In this document: piece by piece, positions 8,224 through 16,198 of the stretch | Layout of the letters: the number at the start of each line of letters is the position of its first letter | Numbering within the stretch: the first letter of the stretch is position 1 | Assembly (NCBI GenBank): GCA_030037875.1 | Contig: JASHPV010000183.1 | Location: 1 to 54,361 of the forward strand | Length of the DNA stretch: 54,361 nt | Direction of reading: 5' to 3' | Source: Thermoplasmata archaeon | Lineage (GTDB): Archaea; Thermoplasmatota; Thermoplasmata; Lutacidiplasmatales; UBA184 | Made by a program: the position numbers and the translations under genes | Notes under the pieces: generated by a model | Database searches by the model: none | What the model was told of the DNA's origin: nothing | The model's input: only the letters and a program-made list of their open reading frames with translations

Positions 8224-8781
8224 CTATGGGCAAGTCCCCACAGCGCTACACTGCAGCCAGATCGCTTGGACACTGTTGATGATCGGGCCTGTGCTGCCGG
8301 CTCCGACGTCGTAGTAGAAGGTGAACACGACATTGGCCCCTGGCGAGGTGGCTTGGGTCTCCACGTAGGTAGTAACGGTCGTGATCGCGCCGCCCGCGCC
8401 GGTCGAGATGGTGAAGCTCAGCTCCAACTCGGAACTGGCAGTAGCCCCGGCGGCCTCTGTGAACTTCCAGAACTGCCCGACGTCGCCGGCCGTGACCGCA
8501 TTGACTGCGTAGGATGCCGCGCCTGCCGTGAATACCTGAGGCGCAGCCGCGGTGCTTCCAGTGATACTGGTCGTTCCGGCGGGAACGGTGGCGACCCCGA
8601 CACTGGTCTCACTCCACCACGCGGGGTTGGCTGTTGCGCCATTGGACACGCCCCCGCCGTTCTCTCCACTCCCATTGGTCACGGTCAAACTCGCGGCCAC
8701 GGCATACCCGGCTCCAAAGACGACCATGAGCAGGGCGATGAACACATAGGCCGTCCGTCGGTCAATTCCAATCTTCGTCAA
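8224..8781 (-). CDS. Membrane-anchored beta-rich surface protein, paralogue A (185 aa)
   Basis: One of three tandem paralogues. After a short basic n-region and one hydrophobic segment (TAYVFIALLMVVFGAGYAVA) comes SLTVTNGSGENG and a Thr/Ala/Gly-rich extracellular part with the family landmarks WKFTE, ELELSFTIS, YVETQ, FTFYYDVG and a C-terminal two-Cys motif (QCSAVGTCP). The frame is open back to ATG 8847, but the TATA-like ATATTAATA at 8854-8862 would start transcription inside it. TTG at 8781 has GGAG 7 nt upstream and gives 185 residues, exactly the length of paralogue C. Single-anchor pilin-like or TasA/camelysin-like surface protein is inference. Confidence 0.7.
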   Translation of the reverse strand: MTKIGIDRRTAYVFIALLMVVFGAGYAVAASLTVTNGSGENGGGVSNGATANPAWWSETSVGVATVPAGTTSITGSTAAAPQVFTAGAASYAVNAVTAGDVGQFWKFTEAAGATASSELELSFTISTGAGGAITTVTTYVETQATSPGANVVFTFYYDVGAGSTGPIINSVQAIWLQCSAVGTCP

Positions 8782-8853
8782 GGTCTCACTCCACCCGGTG
8801 GATACGCGTATTCCCGGGTCCGTGTATAAGAAACCGCGGGTGCGCATAGCGCC

Positions 8854-8862
8854 ATATTAATA
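8854..8862 (-). promoter_or_regulatory. TATA-like box upstream of surface paralogue A
   Basis: ATATTAATA stands in GC-rich flanks. On the minus strand it would place the transcription start near 8833, downstream of the ATG at 8847, supporting the internal TTG start at 8781. Confidence 0.5.
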
Positions 8863-9014
8863 CGCATTGCGGTCCGCCGACTTCGGGAGATCCCCCGCGG
8901 ACCGCCCCCGGTCGTCCGGGGGCGGGATCGCTACCGGTTTCCGGACGGACGAAGGCTGGGACGACGCCGGTCCCTGTTACGGGCCGGGTCCGGACACTTC
9001 CGGTGCGCAGAACG

Positions 9015-9629
9015 TTAGGGGCAAGTACCTACTGCGGTGCACTGCTGGGACACTTGCGTGAAGGCCTGGACTGCGACCGAAGCCGGGGCTCCGGTCCCGG
9101 CATCGTAGAAGAACTGGAACACAATCGGGTTCGCGGGCGCCGTGCCTTGCGTTTCCACATAGACCGTGACCGTGTTCGTTGCACCGGTGATGCCGTAGGC
9201 AATCGTGAAGATGATCTCAAGCTCCGTGTTCACCGGGGCCGCGGTTCCTTCGGTAAAGTTCCAGCGCACCGCGAGGTGACCGGCGGTAGCCGGGTTGATC
9301 CGGTAGCTTGCCGCAGCGTGAAGAACCGTGGGAAATCGGGCGGCCCCACTCACGAAGCCTGGCAACGGCGCGTGCATGGTGTCCGCGAACGTGCCGTCGA
9401 GAGTCCAATAGGTGAGACTGGTGCTTCCCTCGTATCCCCCGCTTGCCTGCTCAGTCGTCCCGGCGGTGATGACAAGAGCCGCGACCACCCCGCCCGCAGT
9501 CGCCAACACCACCAAAACCACTGCGAACAGCATCGAGATGCGAGGGAGGGCACGGTTTCTAGCACCCCGTGGGAGCGCTCGTCGCCGCAGCGGACCTTCC
9601 GGGACATCCGCCTCCTGTTCGGTCAGCAT
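9015..9629 (-). CDS. Membrane-anchored beta-rich surface protein, paralogue B (204 aa)
   Basis: Second member of the tandem family. A basic N-terminal region of about 30 residues (RRRALPRGARNRALPR) precedes the hydrophobic anchor (MLFAVVLVVLATAGGVVAAL), then LVITAGTTEQASGG and the shared landmarks WNFTE, ELEIIFTIA, YVETQ, FQFFYDAG and QCTAVGTCP. The start ATG 9629 overlaps the end of paralogue C by 7 nt and has GGGAGGAG about 8 nt upstream, so it is translated from an operon message with C. Its N-terminus is longer than those of A and C. Two conserved C-terminal cysteines could form a disulfide outside the cell. No characterised homologue recognised. Confidence 0.72.
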   Translation of the reverse strand: MLTEQEADVPEGPLRRRALPRGARNRALPRISMLFAVVLVVLATAGGVVAALVITAGTTEQASGGYEGSTSLTYWTLDGTFADTMHAPLPGFVSGAARFPTVLHAAASYRINPATAGHLAVRWNFTEGTAAPVNTELEIIFTIAYGITGATNTVTVYVETQGTAPANPIVFQFFYDAGTGAPASVAVQAFTQVSQQCTAVGTCP

Positions 9630-10180
9630 GTGCCCGCTCCTCCCGAACAGAGCTGGGAGACCTCTTCCTCGGAGTTGAGGGAAATCGCGAGAGCCGATCC
9701 GGAATCCCAGTAGAACGTGAACTCCCAGTCGGGGGTGGGACCGGCCGCCTGCGTCTCGACGTACGCCACGATCGTGGTGATCGTGGGGCCAGCCCCAGTG
9801 GATACGGTGAAACTGAGCATCAATTCTCGATTCGCGTTAAATCCGTTGTCGGTCTCGTTGAATATCCACACGAGCGCCGTGTCACCGCCGGTGCCGGCAT
9901 TGATCATGTAGTCCGCGCTGGCCGAGGGTAGGGAGGTGGGACTCACCGCGCTAGTGCTGATCAGCGCCGGGGGCGTAGCGGGTGTGCTCAGGTTGTCGAT
10001 GGCCCCAATCTGATCCCAGTACTGCAGCCACGCGCCCGTATGATGGGACCCGTCGCCATTCTCGGCCGGGCCGGCGGTTACGGTAAGGCCCACCGCGGTG
10101 GCGAGTCCGGCGCCAAAAGCTATGGCAATCGCTACGACGACATAGGCCAAGCGGATTTTTTTCCGAATCCAGGGGAACAT
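9623..10180 (-). CDS. Membrane-anchored beta-rich surface protein, paralogue C (185 aa)
   Basis: First transcribed gene of the C-B pair. The start MFPWIRKKIRLAY at 10180 lies about 23 nt after the TATA-like CTATATGG (10199-10208), giving a leaderless message; the frame continues to 10240 but that part would lie upstream of transcription. After the anchor (YVVVAIAIAFGAGLATAV) come GLTVTAGPAENG, a variable region, then WIFNE, ELMLSFTVST, YVETQ, FTFYWDSG and a C-terminal LCSGGAGTC. The length equals paralogue A. Variable first half and conserved second half suggest a shared fold with a diversified exposed face. Confidence 0.72.
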   Translation of the reverse strand: MFPWIRKKIRLAYVVVAIAIAFGAGLATAVGLTVTAGPAENGDGSHHTGAWLQYWDQIGAIDNLSTPATPPALISTSAVSPTSLPSASADYMINAGTGGDTALVWIFNETDNGFNANRELMLSFTVSTGAGPTITTIVAYVETQAAGPTPDWEFTFYWDSGSALAISLNSEEEVSQLCSGGAGTC

Positions 10181-10198
10181 CCGTCCTTCGTGGTCTCG

Positions 10199-10208
10199 CC
10201 ATATAGAC
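10199..10208 (-). promoter_or_regulatory. TATA box of the surface paralogue C-B operon
   Basis: CTATATGG on the minus strand, about 23 nt before the ATG at 10180. It decides between that start and the longer frame beginning at 10240. Confidence 0.6.
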
Positions 10209-10371
10209 TCCCGGGGAGGCGTATTTCTGCGTATCGGCACAACGTCGCCCCCGTGGAGCTCGGACTATCCACGGGTGAAGTCTTCGGCGACCTGCACCAG
10301 AACCGCGACCCCAGGGCATAAAACGCCCCCAGCTTCCCGGACGTACGAAAGGTGGGGCGACCCGGCTCGGA

Positions 10372-10914
10372 ATGACCGTCTATATTGGACTCCTTCGAGC
10401 CGTGAACGTGGGCGGCTCCGGTAAGATCGACATGATCGCCCTTGCGGCGCTGTTGAGCCGTATGGGGCTTGGGGACGTGCACACCGTCCTCCAGTCCGGC
10501 AACGTCGTGTTCCGCACCGATGTCACGGAAGTGACCCCGCTGGAAGTTGCCATCGAGCGCGCACTTTCCGAGCAGCTGGGGCTCAGGACCGACGTTTTCG
10601 TTCGCACGCTCCCGGAATGGCGCTCCATCCTGAGACAGAACCCGTTTCCCCTGGAAGCGAAGACAGACCCGGCCCACCTGGTCGTTACGCTCCTGAAACG
10701 GGCTCCCGAACCGAGCGAGTGGAGAGACCTGGAACGATCCATTCCGGGCCGAGAGCGGATTCAAGGGGCCGGCCGCCACGCGTACATCGTTTACCCGGAC
10801 GGAATCGGCACTTCGAAACTCACTGCGGCTGTGATCGAGCGACAATTGTCGACGCGAAGCACGAGCCGAAACTGGAACACGGTACAGAGACTGGATCAAC
10901 TCGCTTCGTCCTGA
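10372..10914 (+). CDS. DUF1697 family protein
   Basis: A 180-residue DUF1697 protein. The family start is clear (YIGLLRAVNVGGSGKIDM), followed by LLSRMGLGDVHTVLQSGNVV, the central RTLPEWRSILRQNPFP, and the C-terminal TSRNWNTVQRL, which is highly characteristic. These proteins are common in bacteria and of unknown function, so acquisition by an archaeon from bacteria is plausible but not shown here. GGTGGGG about 14 nt upstream is a possible ribosome binding site, and ATAAAA at 10318-10323 a possible TATA box. The 3' end overlaps the convergent HerA-like gene by 19 nt. Confidence 0.9.
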   Translation: MTVYIGLLRAVNVGGSGKIDMIALAALLSRMGLGDVHTVLQSGNVVFRTDVTEVTPLEVAIERALSEQLGLRTDVFVRTLPEWRSILRQNPFPLEAKTDPAHLVVTLLKRAPEPSEWRDLERSIPGRERIQGAGRHAYIVYPDGIGTSKLTAAVIERQLSTRSTSRNWNTVQRLDQLASS

Positions 10915-13295
10915 GATCGCTCGGTCGCCGGGTTTCCAATACTTCCCCCGGTCGCGTCGGACCCGGGAATGCCCCGCTTGGCCGGCAACATTTCGGCGAG
11001 ACGTTTCCGCGACAGTACCCAGAAGCTGCCGGCGTCGTCCTTACCGTTCCGGATCAGCGCGCCCGCCGAGGCCAGGAAGCGACCCCCGCTCCGTACCCAG
11101 CTCTCCGCGGTCCGAGGATCGACGGACCATCTCGCCCGCAGGTCCGGGAGATGCACGGTCAACTCGGCCCGGTCTCCCGAGCGTTCGACCCATTCGGTCA
11201 AGGCTTCCATCACGGGCGTCGCAGCGTCCGGCCGGGATGGGCCGTTGGGAATCGGACTTGTAGCCCGTTCGGATTTGTCGTGCACGATGGGGGTGGGTTG
11301 GTCGCCCGCCCCAACATCCGTCGGCACGATAGGCCGGAACGAGTTCGGATCCCGCTGTCCCTGGACCGGGCGAGACAACTGGACCCAGTGCGTTTCCGCC
11401 CCTTTGTCGATCAGGATGGCCGCCTCGCCCCGAGGTAATCGGAGGAGGCGCTCGGCCGTGACCTGCGGCACCCACCGGGAGACATCTCTCGCGTCGAACG
11501 GATCTCCCCGAAACAGCACCACGTCAGCCGAGTTGGTCGTAACAGCGTCCCGGACCATCTCTGGAAGGGAGCGCAGCGATTGCGTAACGCTCCAGACGTG
11601 GAGATTGAATCGCCGCCCCAGACGCAACATTTCCGCCACACCTTCGTGGGCGTACCATTGCGCCTCGTCCAGCACGAGAAACACTTTCGTTTGTCTGGTG
11701 CGCACGAGGGCCTCGTTCCATACGAGCGCGAGCACGACCGCGAGCAGGTACCGGGCCGCGGGTTCACCGACTTGGGGCGCGTCGCCGGAAATCACGGTGA
11801 TCCGGCCGGGGGTCACCGCAGCGCCGACGGACCAAGTCGGGGACCGGGCGTCCAGCATCTGCGTCAAGACCGGGCTCCGAGTTATCTCACCCAGTAGCCG
11901 CCGGGCACCGTCGCCGTCTTGGGGCGCGCGTTCAATCCGGCGTCGGATCTCGTCGACCGCTTCTCGAGCGCCGTCCGGTACGGTGCGCCGAGGAAAACCT
12001 TCGGGCGACAGTAACCGCTCGGCTAACGCAAGCGACGATCCGGGCCATTGGCCCGCGGCGCGCAGCGCTTGAAGCAACATCTCCTCGAGCCGCGGACCCC
12101 AAAAGGAGGACTCCGCGTACTGACCTGCCCGGACCCGGCGAAGCGCCGCGACGATATCGCCGAGCAACCGTTCACGGTGTGCCGCACCGTCGCTCCGTTG
12201 GGAAGCGACCTGGTGCAGGAGGTTCAGCGTCAGACCCGGCACGGCCGGCGAAACCCAGGAAACTTGGGGGCTCCTCGCATCCGGAACGCCCGACAGAAAC
12301 TCTCTCGCGGTGTCACCCACCGGATCGAACAGGATCATCGACCCCCACTGGGCGGCTTGCCAGGCGAGCCGGACGATGAGCGAGCTCTTTCCCATGCCCG
12401 TCTCTCCCAACACTAGCAAATGCCGGCCTTGTTCGGACTCGACCGGTAGGCCGACGAAGGAACCCCCCAGGTCTCGCCCAACCCAAAGCCGGGCTCGATC
12501 GGAGCCGTGGGCCGCAGTCGCGGCAATCGGGGTGGGCGGGGGAAACAATCCGACCAGCTCGGCCTCGGTCAGAACGGCATCTCTGCCTAGTCTGGCGAGA
12601 GGGGAGCCGGCGGACCGACAGGCGAACCGGTTTCCGCCTTCAAGATGGGATGTGGCCTCGAGCAGGTGGGCTACCTGGGAACCCGCATCGTCAGCCTTGC
12701 GCCGGGCATCGATCAAAATCCTTCCGGAGACCCTCCACCGCAACCCGGTGCGGCGGGCTTCCTCACGGTCTTTGAGGATGCGTTCTGGAAGTGTCCGTAT
12801 GCGCTCGTCCTTCGCGAGCGGCTCGCCCCATTCGGGGAGCCATTTCTCTCGCGAGGGGAAGCCAAGGTCTGGAACCAGTTCCCACTCCACGGCGACACCG
12901 GCTCGGCTCATGCGGAGTTGCCCCAGCACCGTCTCGGACCATGGGGGCTCATCCGGCGGGGTAGGAAACGGCTGTTCGGCCGCTCCGCCTTGCGTCACTC
13001 TGAACTCGGGTCGCGACTGGGCGAGCCCGTGCCAATCGCCCGCGGCATGCCATTGTCCCATCTCATAGGCGGAGGAGAGTCCGAAATGCAACCATCGTTC
13101 CCCCACTGGGGACGAGACCCCCAGTACCACTCCCCCCGAGTCGCCGGAGGACCATCGCATTCGAAGAGGGATTCCGAGCCCATGAGCCGCGCGAAGAGCC
13201 CGACGCAGGCGACCGACGAATTGTCGGGTTTGATCGGGAGAGACCAAGGCGGAGACCGGCCGGTACCCGTAGCTCCGCCACCCCCGCTGCAGCAC
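10896..13295 (-). CDS. HerA/TraD-like DNA-translocase ATPase
   Basis: A 799-residue P-loop ATPase of the HerA/FtsK/TraD group. An N-terminal domain of about 290 residues without known motifs precedes Walker A LGETGMGKSSL (about 296-306), DPVGD a few residues on, Walker B KVFLVLDEAQW (about 537-547) and the sensor region WSVTQSLRSLPEMV (about 568-581). The C-terminal 150 residues include a possible winged-helix-like segment. It is longer than archaeal chromosomal HerA (around 500 residues) and no nurA is adjacent, so conjugation-type or mobile-element translocases are the alternatives. Start is GTG with GGAGGGG about 12 nt upstream; a TAG lies 15 codons before it in frame. Confidence 0.8.
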   Translation of the reverse strand: MLQRGWRSYGYRPVSALVSPDQTRQFVGRLRRALRAAHGLGIPLRMRWSSGDSGGVVLGVSSPVGERWLHFGLSSAYEMGQWHAAGDWHGLAQSRPEFRVTQGGAAEQPFPTPPDEPPWSETVLGQLRMSRAGVAVEWELVPDLGFPSREKWLPEWGEPLAKDERIRTLPERILKDREEARRTGLRWRVSGRILIDARRKADDAGSQVAHLLEATSHLEGGNRFACRSAGSPLARLGRDAVLTEAELVGLFPPPTPIAATAAHGSDRARLWVGRDLGGSFVGLPVESEQGRHLLVLGETGMGKSSLIVRLAWQAAQWGSMILFDPVGDTAREFLSGVPDARSPQVSWVSPAVPGLTLNLLHQVASQRSDGAAHRERLLGDIVAALRRVRAGQYAESSFWGPRLEEMLLQALRAAGQWPGSSLALAERLLSPEGFPRRTVPDGAREAVDEIRRRIERAPQDGDGARRLLGEITRSPVLTQMLDARSPTWSVGAAVTPGRITVISGDAPQVGEPAARYLLAVVLALVWNEALVRTRQTKVFLVLDEAQWYAHEGVAEMLRLGRRFNLHVWSVTQSLRSLPEMVRDAVTTNSADVVLFRGDPFDARDVSRWVPQVTAERLLRLPRGEAAILIDKGAETHWVQLSRPVQGQRDPNSFRPIVPTDVGAGDQPTPIVHDKSERATSPIPNGPSRPDAATPVMEALTEWVERSGDRAELTVHLPDLRARWSVDPRTAESWVRSGGRFLASAGALIRNGKDDAGSFWVLSRKRLAEMLPAKRGIPGSDATGGSIGNPATERSQDEAS

Positions 13296-13453
13296 CGTCC
13301 CGGATACCCCTCCGAAATGAACCGGTCGAAGGAGTTCCTATTGGCGGCGACGACGAACGGTGAACGCTGATCCAGCCGGGCGCGCCTCCGGGCACTCGAG
13401 GGCGAGTTAGTCTCAAGTAGCGTCCCCGGTCCTCGACCCCCGGTCGGTTCGAG

Positions 13454-14572
13454 ATGGCGTCGCTCGAGGAGCAGATCGCGGCCATCGAGGACGAGATCCG
13501 GCGGACGCCCTACAACAAGGCCACCTCGGGGCACATCGGCCGACTCCGAGCGCGGATCGCATTCCTCCGGCTCGAGCGAGAGAAGCGGAGTCGCGGGAAA
13601 GGCGGCGGGATCGGGTACGCCGTCCGGAAGTCGGGTCACGCCACGGTGGCGCTGGTGGGCTACCCTTCTGTTGGGAAGTCGACGCTGCTCACCCGGCTGA
13701 CGGGCGCGAACAGCCAAGCGGCGGCCTACGATTTCACGACGGTCTCGATCATTCCAGGCATGATGGACGCCGCCGGCGCCTCTGTGCAGGTTCTCGACAT
13801 GCCCGGCCTCGTGCCGGGTGCCTCGCGGGGCCGGGGGCGGGGCCGGGAAGTTCTCTCCGTCGTCCGATCCGCAGACCTGGTTCTATTCATGATCGACAAG
13901 GATCACCCGGATTTTCGAGGACTTCGGGAGGAGCTGGAAGACGCAGGGGTCCGGGTCAATGCCCGCCGCCCGCGAGTCATTGTTACGCCCGCGGCCCGAG
14001 GCGGGCTCACGATCACGAGCACGGTCAAGCTCACCCGACTGGATCCGGAATCCGCGACTGGCATCGCCCGGGAGTTCGGCCTCCACAACGGCTCGATCGT
14101 CTTCCGGGAGGACGCCACCGCCGAGCAACTGATCGATGTGCTGGCGGGAAACCGGGTCTACCTACCGGCCATCCTTGCCGTAAACAAGTCGGACCTCCTC
14201 GCGCCGGCGGACCGGGCGAAGATTCGGGAGCAGGTCAAGCCTTTCGAACCGATCTTCATCGCCGCCGAATCCGGACAGAACCTGGACGAGCTGGTCCTCG
14301 CCCTCGTGCGGGCGCTCGCATTCATCCGTGTCTATCTGCGCCCGCCGGGCGGCGAGGCGGACCGGGTCGAACCGCTGATCCTCCGGGGGGGCAGCCGCAT
14401 CCAGGACCTCCTGGCCCGATTGCCCCCGGACCTCGGGAAGAACTTCAAGGCCGCGCTCGTCTGGGGTCGCAGCGCACGGTTCCCGGGCCAGACCGTCGGT
14501 CGGGATCATGCGCTCGCGGACGAGGACGTCGTTACGGTGCTCGTGCAGCGCGGTCGCGCCGTTCCGGCGTAG
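13454..14572 (+). CDS. DRG-family GTPase (Obg-like, with TGS domain)
   Basis: Archaeal developmentally-regulated GTP-binding (DRG/Rbg) protein, a ribosome-associated GTPase. A helical N-terminus (IAAIEDEIRRTPYNKATSGH) precedes G1 GYPSVGKSTL, G3 VLDMPGLVPGAS and G4 NKSDL. The DRG-specific insertion lies between G3 and G4, and a C-terminal TGS domain begins at FIRVYLRPPGG and ends HALADEDVVTVLVQ. At 372 residues it is the usual length. It is divergent from the HerA-like gene, and its last 41 nt overlap the convergent fibrillarin gene, an unusually long 3' overlap. Confidence 0.95.
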   Translation: MASLEEQIAAIEDEIRRTPYNKATSGHIGRLRARIAFLRLEREKRSRGKGGGIGYAVRKSGHATVALVGYPSVGKSTLLTRLTGANSQAAAYDFTTVSIIPGMMDAAGASVQVLDMPGLVPGASRGRGRGREVLSVVRSADLVLFMIDKDHPDFRGLREELEDAGVRVNARRPRVIVTPAARGGLTITSTVKLTRLDPESATGIAREFGLHNGSIVFREDATAEQLIDVLAGNRVYLPAILAVNKSDLLAPADRAKIREQVKPFEPIFIAAESGQNLDELVLALVRALAFIRVYLRPPGGEADRVEPLILRGGSRIQDLLARLPPDLGKNFKAALVWGRSARFPGQTVGRDHALADEDVVTVLVQRGRAVPA

Positions 14573-15290
14573 CGACCCGGACCCGCTTAGAGACGGCCGG
14601 CGGCATCCGGGCCGCCAAGAAGCGATGCTGACGATGGAATGGCTCCAGCACGACCGGGGCCGAGAGGGCCCTCAGGGGGCGAAGCTCCGCGAGCGATCGG
14701 TCGACGAGGACCTCCGGGGATAGGTCCCTACCCAAGCTGGACAGCTTGAGCACCAACAGGAGCGGCCGACCATCACGTAGGAAAAGGTCCGCGTTGCGAC
14801 GAGCGATGCCCACCTGGTCTGGCTGAGCGACGTCGGAGTAGACTCCGTCGACCGGCGGGACCCACCCCGCGTAGTCGTCGGGCCGTCGCGCGTCGCCCAG
14901 AATAGGGAACAGGTTCGGGTACCGCTCCGCCAACCGAAGCAGGCGGGCGAACGGCCGCAAGCTGATCTCCACGGCGTAGACCGCCCCCGTCGGTCCCACG
15001 AGGTCCGCGAGGTGGGACGCGGTGGTCCCCGTAGCAGCGCCTAGGTAGAGCCATCGCTCTCCCGGCTGGGGTACCGGCCCGCCGAATCCCTTGAGCAGGG
15101 CCGATGACAGCTTGCTCCGGTACGGATCCCACCGGCGCCACCACGCGGATCGCACCGGCACGAGGCGCTCTCCGTACACGTCCGGCGGCGTACCCAGGGC
15201 CTCGGTGGCCGGGACCCGTCGGTCGCCCTCTCGAAGCTCATGAAGGCGCGGAGACCATCGTGTCCACGCCGTTGACCCGGACCCGCTCAC
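14532..15290 (-). CDS. flpA: Fibrillarin-like rRNA/tRNA 2'-O-methyltransferase
   Basis: Catalytic subunit of archaeal C/D-box sRNPs, which 2'-O-methylates rRNA and tRNA at guide-specified sites. The SAM-binding region reads WLYLGAATGTTASHLADLVG followed by VYAVE. The aspartate motif DVAQPDQ, the lysine in LLLVLKLSS and the C-terminal His in FHRQHRFLAARM cover the expected catalytic residues. At 252 residues it has a slightly extended N-terminus and an Arg-rich tail. It overlaps the upstream nop5 gene by 4 nt, the classical pairing of the two sRNP proteins. Confidence 0.93.
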   Translation of the reverse strand: MSGSGSTAWTRWSPRLHELREGDRRVPATEALGTPPDVYGERLVPVRSAWWRRWDPYRSKLSSALLKGFGGPVPQPGERWLYLGAATGTTASHLADLVGPTGAVYAVEISLRPFARLLRLAERYPNLFPILGDARRPDDYAGWVPPVDGVYSDVAQPDQVGIARRNADLFLRDGRPLLLVLKLSSLGRDLSPEVLVDRSLAELRPLRALSAPVVLEPFHRQHRFLAARMPPAVSKRVRVATPERRDRAARAP

Positions 15291-16195
15291 GACCGTCGCT
15301 TCCTGAGTTGGGCGATTCGTCGTTCTCGCCGGCTAACGAGTTCCGCCGATATCGATCGACCCGACGTGGCATCCGCACGGGCGGCGATGGCCGCTAGAGC
15401 CGCCACCGACCGGGCCAGCGCACCGGACCGGGCGGGCGGAACCTGCGACATCCCCTCCGCGTGGTAAAGGAACCCGAAACGAGGAGAACGCCCGGGACCG
15501 AAGCGTCGGCGAGCCCCGAGCAGTTGAACCCTGGATGCATCCATCCTCGACAGCGGCCCCAGACCCCCGGCAGCGGCGATGAGATGGGCCGCCACGGCTG
15601 GGCCAACGACCGTCGAGAGGTTGGGCGCAACCTTCCGGGCTTGGGCTTCGAGCGCCTCCGTCAGCTCCCTCAAGTGTCGAACCAGCTGATCTCGGGTGGA
15701 CGAAGAGAGACGGGCATAGTCCGATAGAACGGGGGCGCCTTCTGAGACCCAGCTGTCCGCCGCGTTCGTCTCCCGCCGGAGCACCCGTCGCACGCGCTCC
15801 TCTTCCCGGGCCAAGGCCGAAAGGGTGGCTTCCGGGGCTTGCATCGCTCGCTGGAGACGAAGACGGGCGAATGCGATCAGGAGCGTTCTTTCCTCTCGGT
15901 CCGGCCGGAAAGCCACGGCGCGCATCGCCCGACGTTCCGGAAGAGGAGGCACTCGCGACACCAGGTCGTGGTGCTCGAGCCACTCCTGCAAGGGTCGGTC
16001 GCTTGCGAGAATGACGGAGCCGACGGATCGTTTCCGAATCCAATCCAATAGGGCCGGCGGAATGCCGTCCAGGCCTCCGGCCAAAAGCTCTGCCGCCCGT
16101 TGCGGATTTGGGTCGACGGTGCGCTCTTCGAGGATCGTGCCCGCGGCGTCGAGCCAGCGCAGCCACCGGCCCGAGCGAACCAGGGCCTCGGGCAC
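15287..16195 (-). CDS. nop5: Nop5/Nop56-like C/D-box sRNP core protein, divergent
   Basis: Bridges L7Ae-bound C/D RNA to fibrillarin. The Nop domain is recognisable at about residues 185-260: APNLSTVVGPAVAAHLIAAA, then GPLSRMDASRVQLLGA and PRFGFLYHAEG. The family GAEK signature is altered to GARR. At 302 residues it is shorter than usual archaeal Nop5 (about 370-420); the central coiled-coil and basic C-terminal tail are reduced. The gene starts 3 nt after purF and overlaps flpA, forming a PurF-Nop5-FlpA unit behind the stalk-protein genes. Assignment is firm from the Nop domain and neighbourhood; the divergence is notable. Confidence 0.88.
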   Translation of the reverse strand: MPEALVRSGRWLRWLDAAGTILEERTVDPNPQRAAELLAGGLDGIPPALLDWIRKRSVGSVILASDRPLQEWLEHHDLVSRVPPLPERRAMRAVAFRPDREERTLLIAFARLRLQRAMQAPEATLSALAREEERVRRVLRRETNAADSWVSEGAPVLSDYARLSSSTRDQLVRHLRELTEALEAQARKVAPNLSTVVGPAVAAHLIAAAGGLGPLSRMDASRVQLLGARRRFGPGRSPRFGFLYHAEGMSQVPPARSGALARSVAALAAIAARADATSGRSISAELVSRRERRIAQLRKRRS

Positions 16196-16198
16196 GCC

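Noticed and set aside
8782..8847. ATG at 8847 as the start of surface paralogue A
   Set aside because: The likely TATA box at 8854-8862 would start transcription downstream of it; the TTG at 8781 has a GGAG site and matches the length of paralogue C.
13440..13460. GGTTCGAGAT resembling a tRNA T-loop before the DRG gene
   Set aside because: No acceptor, D or anticodon stems can be formed around it.
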